From assembly GCA_018657625.1 (NCBI GenBank), contig JABHWU010000044.1, forward strand, positions 106,198 to 170,197: 64,000 nt of DNA. The letters are read 5' to 3'. Of this stretch, positions 18,074-26,780 are shown one piece after another. Within the stretch, counting starts at the first letter, position 1, and each line of letters starts with the position of its first letter. This DNA comes from Deltaproteobacteria bacterium. GTDB taxonomy: Bacteria > SAR324 > XYD2-FULL-50-16. The translations under genes were made by a program, and so were the position numbers. The notes under the pieces were generated by a model. The model did no database searches. It was given only the letters and a program-made list of their open reading frames with translations, and was not told the origin of the DNA.

Positions 18074-19663
18074 TTAGGTAATCTTAAAGTTTTGTAATGG
18101 TTTAACCATAAGATGCTTCTTTTCTTTTAAATCAGCAATCAATAAATCACTGATTTTCATGGGAAAATCACGTTCCATTTGTTCGACCTTGAACATGTCA
18201 TAAAAAGCACCGGCCGCCCGGTAAGAGGTAACCGCAACCCTAAAAGAATCATGATCTTGTACGGGTTTCCCACGATAAGTGAGTTGACTTAATCTCGAAC
18301 CAATGGGTTGTCCGATATTTAGATTGTAATCTATACCATGCCACATGTCATAGTCATAGCTCCTTATTTTAACGATATGCCAATCTTGATGTATATCAAT
18401 TTTTTTACTTTTTTTATCACTTGGCTGATAACAAAAAAAGCTCGCAGATTTTTCCAGAGCTTTTTTTAGGGTTTTGCCGGTAATATTTAAAATACAGATC
18501 GTATTGCCAAAAAAATAATTATCCAAAATATCTTTAGTACAAACAGATTCTGGCAATCCTTTGAGATTAGGACTCAATAATGAGACGGCTGAAATATCAA
18601 CACCGGTATATTGACACATTATATTTTGAATCCATTGAATGAATGGATGTTTTCTTAACCAAACATCCTGTAGGGGATTTCTAATTATGAATGATTTATC
18701 AGCAGTACCGATGAATTGATGTAAAATGTTATTACATATTTTATAGTAGGATTCAAATTGTTTTTTGAATGATTTTTCCGGCTCTATAGTAATAGAATTA
18801 ATAAGTTCGCAGGATTTTTGGTTGGCGGGATTTCTACCGGTGAATTCTAATGTTGTATGCGACCATAACCTGGCTTTACTTGAGCCCTGAATAAGGGTCG
18901 CTTTATACGGGGATTCGGGTTTATGGATAAAAGTACGGTGCTGATGTCCCAATAACAATAAATCAATTTGGTTAAACTGATCCCATAATTGAAATCCCTG
19001 ATTTTCTATCGGATTACTGATTCTGGTCGGTTTTAGAGTAACCGGGTCTTTTTCCAAGCCCCCATGATAAGAAACGATTAAAAAATCACACTCCTTTTTA
19101 AGTTTCGGAATATACTCGCCAGCTGTTTCTATGACATTGTTAAATTGCAATCCGGCGATGCTGTATTGATCTTCCCAATAAGGTACATATTCAGTCGTTA
19201 AAGCCAATACCGCGACTTTAAAATTTTGAAATTGATAGATTTTATAAGGTTCAAAGTAGGGTTTTCCGGTTTCCTGATCGATAATATTAGCGGACAACCA
19301 GGGGGTTCGAGAGTCTCGCCTGATCTGATCAATATGATTCAATCCATAATTAAATTCATGATTTCCCATGACCATACAATCGACCTGGAGCGCTTTGTGA
19401 ACAAGATTTGCAGGATGGGTTAGTCCCTCAAATCTGGAATCCTGGTAATCAAATAAATCAACAATATAGTTCCCCTGAATCATATCGCCATTATCAATTA
19501 ACAATATATGCTCTCCTTTTTTACGGTGGGGGTTCAGGTAGGTGATTAATCGATCAATGCCAACCTTACGGTATTTACTGTCATAAGGATCATCAGAAAC
19601 AAAAGCACCATGTAGGTCGGTGTAACAAATGATGTTGAGTACTACTGGATCGGAAGGAGTCAT
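18074..19663 (-). CDS. 5'-nucleotidase / calcineurin-type metallophosphoesterase
   Basis: The 529-residue protein shows the dimetal phosphoesterase motifs in order: YTDLHG (residues 14-19), DNGDMIQGN, MGNHEFNYG, SYHGG and GHQHRTF. A C-terminal 5'-nucleotidase domain follows, with the substrate-binding FFGNTICILNITGKTLKKALE stretch. Secreted UshA-type enzymes carry a signal peptide, but this one begins directly with the catalytic domain and is probably cytosolic. It would hydrolyse 5'-nucleotides or related phosphoesters. The start lies 8 bp after the PHP gene stop, making it the last gene of the run that begins with jetA. Confidence 0.85.
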   Translation of the reverse strand: MTPSDPVVLNIICYTDLHGAFVSDDPYDSKYRKVGIDRLITYLNPHRKKGEHILLIDNGDMIQGNYIVDLFDYQDSRFEGLTHPANLVHKALQVDCMVMGNHEFNYGLNHIDQIRRDSRTPWLSANIIDQETGKPYFEPYKIYQFQNFKVAVLALTTEYVPYWEDQYSIAGLQFNNVIETAGEYIPKLKKECDFLIVSYHGGLEKDPVTLKPTRISNPIENQGFQLWDQFNQIDLLLLGHQHRTFIHKPESPYKATLIQGSSKARLWSHTTLEFTGRNPANQKSCELINSITIEPEKSFKKQFESYYKICNNILHQFIGTADKSFIIRNPLQDVWLRKHPFIQWIQNIMCQYTGVDISAVSLLSPNLKGLPESVCTKDILDNYFFGNTICILNITGKTLKKALEKSASFFCYQPSDKKSKKIDIHQDWHIVKIRSYDYDMWHGIDYNLNIGQPIGSRLSQLTYRGKPVQDHDSFRVAVTSYRAAGAFYDMFKVEQMERDFPMKISDLLIADLKEKKHLMVKPLQNFKIT

Positions 19664-19671
19664 TAAATTAT

Positions 19672-20538
19672 TTATTGAAAATTGAATGGTAGTTGAGATA
19701 ATTCTTTGATATCAATTGATTGATTATTAAAGCATTGATTCAGTTGAGTTTCAGGTTTGATGGAACCATGAAAATCTGAACCGGCGGTTGAAAATAAACC
19801 ATTTTCTTGGACCTGATTCAGATAAAATTCAATTTGGGATTTGGAATGCGAGGACGAGTATACCTCAATACCATCCAAACCAATTGCTATCAGTTTTATA
19901 AGGTATTTTTTAAAATCTGGTTTTGATAAATTAAGTGTTTTTGGGTGTGCTAAAACGGCGTTTCCCCCTGCCCGATGAATCATAGCTATGGTTTCTTCAG
20001 GAGTAAAAATTTCTTTGTCTACAAATGCTTTACCTTCTTTACCTAGGAACTTTAAAAAGGCTTCATCCATATCTTTGACGATTCCCATTTTCAGTAACTG
20101 ATTTGCAATATGTGGCCGTCCCAAACTACTGGTGGATTTGCTTGCTTTTGATATAGAATTTTTTGAAATTGAAATTCCTAATGTGTTCAGTTTAGTGATA
20201 ATTTTATCATTCCTGTTTTTTCGAGCGGATTGTAAAGATTTTAACTTATTTAAAAGAAATGCATTTTTGATATCAATACCGTATCCCAGGATATGAAGCG
20301 TGCCACCTTCATATCTGGCGCTGATTTCGATACCAGTAATAAAAAATATATTTTGAACTTTTGCTTCAGATTGAGCGGCTTTGACACCGTCGATAGTATC
20401 ATGATCGGTTATAGACAGGTATTTGATATTTTTACTCTTAGCTTTCCGGACAACTTCAAGAGGAGAAAAAGTACCATCTGATTTATTGGTATGAACATGC
20501 AAATCAACAATGCCATTTTTTTGGCTACTATCGCCCAT
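19672..20538 (-). CDS. PHP-domain phosphoesterase (RNase AM/YciV-like)
   Basis: The 288-residue protein has all PHP metal-binding motifs: DLHVHTNKSDG (residues 12-22), SITDHDTIDG, GIEISAR, VLAHPKTL and AGSDFHG. Members such as E. coli YciV (RNase AM) remove nucleotides from 5' ends of RNA or hydrolyse nucleoside 3',5'-bisphosphates. A GGTGGAAG-type ribosome site precedes the ATG. The start is 27 bp after the jetD stop and its own stop is 8 bp before the nucleotidase gene, so it is likely co-transcribed with the Wadjet genes. A separate housekeeping role is equally possible. Confidence 0.88.
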   Translation of the reverse strand: MGDSSQKNGIVDLHVHTNKSDGTFSPLEVVRKAKSKNIKYLSITDHDTIDGVKAAQSEAKVQNIFFITGIEISARYEGGTLHILGYGIDIKNAFLLNKLKSLQSARKNRNDKIITKLNTLGISISKNSISKASKSTSSLGRPHIANQLLKMGIVKDMDEAFLKFLGKEGKAFVDKEIFTPEETIAMIHRAGGNAVLAHPKTLNLSKPDFKKYLIKLIAIGLDGIEVYSSSHSKSQIEFYLNQVQENGLFSTAGSDFHGSIKPETQLNQCFNNQSIDIKELSQLPFNFQ

Positions 20539-20565
20539 AATAATCTTCCACCTTTAAATATTAAT

Positions 20566-21642
20566 TTATTGAAAAATTCCTTTTTGTTGTAACAATTTTA
20601 AGCCAATACACTCTTGAGGGATTCGACAGTCTCGCTCAATAACATCTATTATTTTTTCTGCCAGCGCTTGATCTTCAGAAAACCATTCATAAGCAGCTGC
20701 TATTGCTTCTTTTTTAGTTGATTCAGCAATACGTTTTCGACTGTTGTCCTGTTCTTTTCCATGTTTCAGCATTAGATGATAATAATGGAGGCTGGGTTTG
20801 ATTAGTGGTAATCCAAATTCCTTCCTTTTGCTATTAGTCCCGGTAGGCATTACAATTCCATGAGGATCAATATCGCCAAGATAAAATATCTCCTTTTTAT
20901 CAATATTTTTAATGGTTTCATCCAATGATAAATTTTGTTTAGGAAAATTGTTGCCATCACCATACCAAATAACTGAGTATTTCAAAGGATCTGTATTATC
21001 ATTTATTTTACAGAAAGACCAATAAGAAGCAAAGTTTTCCAAAATAAGTACGGGTTTATTTGCCACTGGAAATGAATGAAATAACGGAGGGGGTGAAACG
21101 ACCCGGCAACCTATGTTATCTAGTTTTAGTTTTTCACTAAATAGTGAATTTCCTTTCCGGTGTTCATCAATATATTTTTCATCACCAAAAATTTCCAATG
21201 AAAGTTCCTTGGCAGGAATCAAAGGCTGTTTACTGGAACAACAATTAAAAAAATCCTGTTCAAGCAGGTATTGATTCAGTATTTTAAAATATGTTATCTG
21301 ATTTCTGTTGGATAATTCAATATCTTTAAGCGTTATGTGCCTGACTGGAAGCTCTGCTTCCAATTTCTCCCTGATGGTTTTTTTTTGTGATCGATCTATA
21401 TTTAGCAGTATTATCTTTGTAATTCTGGTTTTGTTCTTTTTGTCCTTATGGAGTAGTTTTATCTCTCCTTGAGATTGCAGTAATTTAAGGATTATTTTCA
21501 ATTCTTCTGGATCGGTATGGTGATTTCTCCATTCCTGATGCAGCTTAAATACTTCTTCAAATTTGGGTTGTTTTTTATTCACATTTTTTAACAATTCCCA
21601 AAATTCCTGAGCTGCGTAGGCGTATGGATCATTGCCGTTCAT
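20566..21642 (-). CDS. jetD: Wadjet system protein JetD (Toprim endonuclease subunit)
   Basis: From the ATG at 21642 the product has 358 residues. The C-terminal Toprim domain shows the catalytic Glu in VLILENFASYW (Glu202) and the DxD motif in YLGDIDPHG (Asp257, Asp259). The SLEIFGDEKYID segment near residue 150 and the RIPQE C-terminal motif are also typical of JetD (DUF3322/DUF2220). In characterised Wadjet systems JetD cuts circular plasmid DNA once the SMC motor has extruded it. I chose this start because a GGAG lies ten bases upstream; the longer frame to 21702 would overlap jetC by 74 bp instead of 14. Confidence 0.88.
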   Translation of the reverse strand: MNGNDPYAYAAQEFWELLKNVNKKQPKFEEVFKLHQEWRNHHTDPEELKIILKLLQSQGEIKLLHKDKKNKTRITKIILLNIDRSQKKTIREKLEAELPVRHITLKDIELSNRNQITYFKILNQYLLEQDFFNCCSSKQPLIPAKELSLEIFGDEKYIDEHRKGNSLFSEKLKLDNIGCRVVSPPPLFHSFPVANKPVLILENFASYWSFCKINDNTDPLKYSVIWYGDGNNFPKQNLSLDETIKNIDKKEIFYLGDIDPHGIVMPTGTNSKRKEFGLPLIKPSLHYYHLMLKHGKEQDNSRKRIAESTKKEAIAAAYEWFSEDQALAEKIIDVIERDCRIPQECIGLKLLQQKGIFQ

Positions 21643-24600
21643 GAGCAGTAAACTCCGCAGATTCAATTCGTCCCACATGGGTTCGATTATGGGTGCGATC
21701 ATGGGCTACTTTTCTAAGCTGAACAATATGAGAAAAACAGGACTGAGCATTAAAATCCTTAATCGCGGTTGCATATATCAATTGAAATCCAAGTTCTTCT
21801 GCCAATTGTACTTGTGGTTCGACCAATTGAGGTGTGGTAGCTCTGGCAAACGGATTATCTAATAGTAAAAATCCACCAGGGGCTTGTTTAACACCAATTC
21901 TACTCTCTGCACGCATTTGGGCTAGAACTAAATATAACAGCAAGGCTGCTGTCATACTTTCACCACCACTCCCTTTGATTTGATCAATCGGAGAGTATGA
22001 GATTGTTTGAGATAGTTTGATAATTTCAATCCCTAACTTTCCTTGCCTGTTTTTAGCTTTGGCTATAGAAATGAGGGCTTCAGCTGTTAGTTCATCACCA
22101 CTATCATTACTTGTGTTGGGGATTCGTTGAGAATTTATGAGATCATTAATAAAACTTTCTAATTGTATCCGACGTTGTTCGAGGCTTATACCTGTAAGGT
22201 TTGTTGATAATCTCAGGATTTTTCGATTACCCAAATTTTGTACCTTTGCCGGCACTCTGGCATTCTTTAAAGCTGAGTTAATTTTAGAAAGCGCCGACTG
22301 CATATGGCTGGTTAAGTGTTCAAGACATATTTCCAAATCTTGTTTGGTTTTTTCAATTTCATCGGTCAGAGCTGCGATTCGGTCATCAGTTGACTTTAGA
22401 TGATCTTTAGCAAATTTACAGGCATCTTCAAATGGATTTCGGGTTAATTCCACGGCAGTTCTGTTTTCTAATAATCTAAACTCCTCCTGCTGTATAACCA
22501 CCATGACTTTTTGGTACGAATTATGAGCAACTACATTCCTTTGATCATATTTTTCCCGGCTTTTAGCTATGTCGTCATTACACTGCGTTACCATTTCAGC
22601 AATTTTTGCTTGAGAGTCCGGTAAAATCATGGTCTCAAGTGCTTCATCCAAATTTTCAGGAACATGATTAATTAACACTTTTAGTAGCATTTCAGAACTG
22701 GATAGCTCCTGTTTTAGGGAACCTATAATATTAAATAGTTTTTTGATTTCTTCTACCATTTGGGATAAGGTTGCCTCTGCATCTAAAGTCTTTTGTTGAT
22801 ATATAGTTAATTGATTATTAATTTCATCACCGGATAATTGGTCTCCCTCATATTTTTGCTTAGGATATTTTCGTCCAGCTTCAAATTCTTTCTGCTCTTT
22901 TATTGTCTGATCAAATTGGGCTAATAAGCGACCATTTTCTTTATGAAGATTTTCTATTTTTAGTTCGGCTTCATCCTTCAAAAATAGCAAATCATCCTTC
23001 TCTATTTCAGCCAGCTTGATGATCACACTTTCTATCAGATCTTTTTTTTGTTTTTCATACTCAGCGTTTTTTAATGCCAGATTTTCACGGGCATTTTCCC
23101 TTGAGGCTTTCAGTCCATGTAGTCCTTTGTCTGATAATGCATTATTATATGCCTCCTGACACACCTTAAAGGAATTTTCCAACTCCAATTCCGATCTAGA
23201 TTTTTCTGCCGCATTACTTTCAGCTTCGAGAACATCAACTTCGGCTATTTCGTTAATTTTATTTTGATAGTTTTCAATGTCAGAAGAAAGCTGTACACGT
23301 TCATCAATCAATTGAATCCGTTTTTGATCAAGACTTGTGTTTTCGCTTTCTAACGTTTTATTTTTTTTTGAAAGTGTTTCTATTTTATTTTTTAATTCCG
23401 AAAATTCAACAATAAATTTCTCATGATTTTTTTCAAAATCCTTGTTGAAATCTCTAATGGCAATCAGCCGAATTTCAAAATCTGATTTTTGGTTTTTTAG
23501 ATTAAGTTGATCTTGCTCCAATTCTGATAATTTTAAATGCAGCTGTTCTTTGAAAATCCTCAATGCTTCATTTTGCTTTATTGTTTCATCTAAATCACTC
23601 TTAACTCGATCCAATTCATTAATTAATCCGGATTGAACTTTCGAACCATATTCTTCCAAATAAATGCTTAACAGTTGTTGCGTTTTTTGAATTTGACGAT
23701 ATAACTGCCCATTTTTATCTAAACGTTCTTCCAATTGTTTATTTTCTGACGCCAATACCTTTAGTTTATCATCGACTTTATCCTTATCATATACATCGCT
23801 GTTTTTAGGAGGGAGGGTAATCTGATTTTTATTGTTTGATTCATCGCTGTTCTGATCCAGTTCGCTTTTCAGGGAAACGATAACTGGTTTTTCCAGTATC
23901 TTTATACTTTCTTTGAGTTCTGATACTTTAGTCAATTCTTCCTGACTATTAACCATTATCCCTAAAAATAGACCTGGATCTGTTTCAATAATAGATTTAA
24001 CTTTATCAGGGTCTTTAAAGGTATTAAATAGAAATTCAGGAAAGAACTCAGCTTTGGATAAGCCATTATCCCTTAAAAAATCCAGTGCTCTTTGGGTGTC
24101 CAAATCCATTAACTGTGATTCTGTTTCTGCCAAAAAAGTGCTTTGATGAACCAGGTGACTACGTTTTAGCTGTAATTCATTCCTTTCTTCATCCTTGCGC
24201 ACCAAAAAAGATTTCATTTCCTGGTTGATTTTGGGTGAATCGGGTTCAAAAGCTTCATCCCCATCAGCTAATTGAAATAATATCCCGTTGCTTTGAAGTT
24301 CTTTTTTTTTCTCTGAACATTTATCTAATAGTTGCTGAATGGTAGTTTGGGTGACGTTTAATTCCCCTATTTTGGAGGATGTTGCATTAATATCAAGCTC
24401 ATTTTGATGAAGTTTTTCATGAATATCATTTTTTTCTATTTCCAGGTGACTGATATTCTTTGTTTTTACTTCACACTGTTTAGAGATTTCCTTTATTAAA
24501 TCCCAACCATCATCACTTTCCTGCAGCACTCCTTTTTTAACCAGGCGGTCACGTTTTTCATTTCGTTGTTCAATTTTGCTTTCAACCTTACCAGAAGCTT

Positions 24601-25993
24601 CTGACAGAATCGACTTTTGTAAGTTCAATTCTTCTTTTTCAATTTGAAGCGTTTTGAGACCTTGTTGTGTTTCCCATTCAGATTGATTAATGGTTTCTTT
24701 TTTTGCTACTTTTTTCTTTATAATATTATTTAATTTAGCCAGGTAGGCTCCAGCTGCCTTTCTCATTGCAATGGTAAACGGTGTTAAATCAGATCCTGCC
24801 TGTTCCAGTGACTTTTGAAAATCACTGATCTTTGCTTCGATGGCTCTTTTTTCATGAAGAATTAGTGCTGCTTTGATTTGCTCTTTGCTTTGTTTTTCTT
24901 TGGCTAATTCGGATTGACTTTTTTCTAAAGCACTGTTTTTTGAAATGACTTCGTTTTGAAAGTTTATGGATCGTAAAGCTTCAGAATAAGCCGTATTAAA
25001 CTTGATTTCTTTGGTTAAGGTTTTTTGCTGTTCTTCTTTGATGTCAAGTTCTTTTGTATGGTTCTCAATGTCATTTCTTTTATTTTTAAATACTTGATTG
25101 AGGGTTTTATATAACCTGGCAGCAAAGGTTTTTTTGGCGGACCATTCCTTTTCTGTGAAAATCATCGCTGTTGCATCATCAGTAAAGGGTTCAAGTTTTG
25201 ATTTCAGTCCATTTAACAGTGTTTTATTCTTTTCATATTCAGGTCTTTTTCTGAGCTTGTTCACGGCTACAGATAAGACGTCTCGAACTTCTTCAGACTT
25301 ACCAGGAGGCATCACCATATGAAAAAATTCTTTGAGAAAGTCCCTTTCGGAACGAAAATTCATATAAGCATCAATCCCACCTTCCGCCCGGCAAAAATCG
25401 ACTTGTTTAGACAAGGTCCAGGTATCAATCTGTACTGTTTCATTAAGATATTTATACCACTCTGTCTGGTTTTGATGACTGGAGTAAAAAGCATCACCTA
25501 TTGTTTTAACCTTATCAACCCATCTACGAACACTGGCAATGTTAGTTATTTGATAGTCCCCTTTGCTCACATAAGGAACATCATCAAATGTTAATTGTTT
25601 GGAAGATTTAAAGGCAAAATAAGTTCGGTCATCCTCTTTGCTGATCTCATTCACAGAAACAAACTGTCCAATAACCCAGGGATAATCATCAGGAATCTCA
25701 TTTTCTGCGGTTGAATGCGTCAGTTCCATTAAAATAAGACCCGGTTGTTCACAAAAATAATCCTCAAACCGATGATGAGCTTTTTGCAAATGTTGAACAA
25801 ATAAACGTTTTTCAGGTATAAAACATGAAAAAATCAAGCTTAGCAAGGTTGTTTTTCCACCACCATTGGTCAAGCTGATAATGGTGGACTTGGCCTGCTC
25901 ATCTTTAGTGTCAAATAATGGAATCTCCACATTTTCAAACCAGGCATCATCATAGCCGACATAATCCAGAAAAACGCGACGAATATTATACAT
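21629..25993 (-). CDS. jetC: Wadjet system protein JetC (SMC-like ATPase)
   Basis: The 1454-residue product is an SMC/MukB-like ATPase. It begins YNIRRVFLDYVGYDDAWFEN and has Walker A TNGGGKTT at residues 42-49. Nearly 1200 residues of heptad-rich coiled coil with a central hinge region follow. The C-terminal head has the signature GSGGESMTAA (from 1341) and Walker B FLLLDNPF (Asp1379, Asn1380). The frame extends to 26143, but the ATG at 25993 is preceded by GGAG and leaves an 8-bp overlap with jetB, so it is the likely start. JetC extrudes DNA loops with JetA and JetB. Confidence 0.9.
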   Translation of the reverse strand: MYNIRRVFLDYVGYDDAWFENVEIPLFDTKDEQAKSTIISLTNGGGKTTLLSLIFSCFIPEKRLFVQHLQKAHHRFEDYFCEQPGLILMELTHSTAENEIPDDYPWVIGQFVSVNEISKEDDRTYFAFKSSKQLTFDDVPYVSKGDYQITNIASVRRWVDKVKTIGDAFYSSHQNQTEWYKYLNETVQIDTWTLSKQVDFCRAEGGIDAYMNFRSERDFLKEFFHMVMPPGKSEEVRDVLSVAVNKLRKRPEYEKNKTLLNGLKSKLEPFTDDATAMIFTEKEWSAKKTFAARLYKTLNQVFKNKRNDIENHTKELDIKEEQQKTLTKEIKFNTAYSEALRSINFQNEVISKNSALEKSQSELAKEKQSKEQIKAALILHEKRAIEAKISDFQKSLEQAGSDLTPFTIAMRKAAGAYLAKLNNIIKKKVAKKETINQSEWETQQGLKTLQIEKEELNLQKSILSEASGKVESKIEQRNEKRDRLVKKGVLQESDDGWDLIKEISKQCEVKTKNISHLEIEKNDIHEKLHQNELDINATSSKIGELNVTQTTIQQLLDKCSEKKKELQSNGILFQLADGDEAFEPDSPKINQEMKSFLVRKDEERNELQLKRSHLVHQSTFLAETESQLMDLDTQRALDFLRDNGLSKAEFFPEFLFNTFKDPDKVKSIIETDPGLFLGIMVNSQEELTKVSELKESIKILEKPVIVSLKSELDQNSDESNNKNQITLPPKNSDVYDKDKVDDKLKVLASENKQLEERLDKNGQLYRQIQKTQQLLSIYLEEYGSKVQSGLINELDRVKSDLDETIKQNEALRIFKEQLHLKLSELEQDQLNLKNQKSDFEIRLIAIRDFNKDFEKNHEKFIVEFSELKNKIETLSKKNKTLESENTSLDQKRIQLIDERVQLSSDIENYQNKINEIAEVDVLEAESNAAEKSRSELELENSFKVCQEAYNNALSDKGLHGLKASRENARENLALKNAEYEKQKKDLIESVIIKLAEIEKDDLLFLKDEAELKIENLHKENGRLLAQFDQTIKEQKEFEAGRKYPKQKYEGDQLSGDEINNQLTIYQQKTLDAEATLSQMVEEIKKLFNIIGSLKQELSSSEMLLKVLINHVPENLDEALETMILPDSQAKIAEMVTQCNDDIAKSREKYDQRNVVAHNSYQKVMVVIQQEEFRLLENRTAVELTRNPFEDACKFAKDHLKSTDDRIAALTDEIEKTKQDLEICLEHLTSHMQSALSKINSALKNARVPAKVQNLGNRKILRLSTNLTGISLEQRRIQLESFINDLINSQRIPNTSNDSGDELTAEALISIAKAKNRQGKLGIEIIKLSQTISYSPIDQIKGSGGESMTAALLLYLVLAQMRAESRIGVKQAPGGFLLLDNPFARATTPQLVEPQVQLAEELGFQLIYATAIKDFNAQSCFSHIVQLRKVAHDRTHNRTHVGRIESAEFTAHERQ

Positions 25994-26780
25994 AATTATT
26001 CTCCAATGCCTCCCTCTGGTCCTGCTTCTGTGGGTCTTTTGGGGCATGTGAATATTCATGACAAAGGTCAAATAATCTGCCGACAGAACGCCTTTTGAGT
26101 AATTGTTGATATTTATAGGTAGGAAAATATACATCTCCATCACTGGTTTTTTGCAGGTTTAACATGCCCGATTTTTCCAGATGTTTAGCGATGATCGTAA
26201 TCGCTCCATAACGAAATTTTAAGGTTGGGAGCTTCGCATTAGGAAGTGTTTCCGGTAAAGCTTTGATCAATTCAGCACCCATTTTTAAAGAAGGGGCAAT
26301 GAGTTCCTGATCTTCTTCACTAACAATATTATCACACATGTTCATCAACACAGTATTCATATCCTTTATGGCCGCACTTTTTCCGAGTACTTCATAATCG
26401 TCATCATCCAGATCATCGGCTGTTGGAAAAAAGGTGGCTGCGATGGCAACCTGGGTGAGGGCAATCAAACCCCGTTTCGCTTTAGCATCCATATCCTGTG
26501 GGTCCGAATCGCCTTCCAGTTCTTTACGGTACTCACTTAATCCCATTGCAAAACGACTTTCAGAGCTTAGGGGTGTTAAGATAATACCACCACGTTCAGA
26601 TATATCTACCACAGCCAACGATAACCCTTCAGCTACCGCATTAACAGCATCGACAAAATCATGATCTGAAATACATAGTTTCAATAGATCTTTATACTCT
26701 GCATCTTTTTCTGTATTTGCTTTAGGTAAAAGCCCTTTATAAACCAAACGTGAGGATTTATAAACCAAATCGGTTTCCAT
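25986..26780 (-). CDS. jetB: Wadjet system protein JetB (DUF4194-like, kite subunit)
   Basis: The 264-residue acidic protein lies between jetA and jetC. It contains a winged-helix-like central and C-terminal part: LKFRYGAITIIAKHLEKSGMLN, then DGDVYFPTYKYQQLLKRR, as expected for the KITE/MukE-like subunit of a Wadjet complex. Its ATG directly abuts the jetA stop, and the ribosome site GGAGAG is inside the last codons of jetA, so translation is coupled. It would dimerise and bind the kleisin JetA and DNA. The call relies mainly on gene order plus this fold pattern. Confidence 0.82.
   Translation of the reverse strand: METDLVYKSSRLVYKGLLPKANTEKDAEYKDLLKLCISDHDFVDAVNAVAEGLSLAVVDISERGGIILTPLSSESRFAMGLSEYRKELEGDSDPQDMDAKAKRGLIALTQVAIAATFFPTADDLDDDDYEVLGKSAAIKDMNTVLMNMCDNIVSEEDQELIAPSLKMGAELIKALPETLPNAKLPTLKFRYGAITIIAKHLEKSGMLNLQKTSDGDVYFPTYKYQQLLKRRSVGRLFDLCHEYSHAPKDPQKQDQREALENNYV

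Noticed and set aside
25993..26143. N-terminal extension of JetC to an upstream Met
   Set aside because: The extra 50 residues would overlap jetB by about 158 bp, show no SMC-like sequence and lack a ribosome site, whereas the ATG at 25993 has one.
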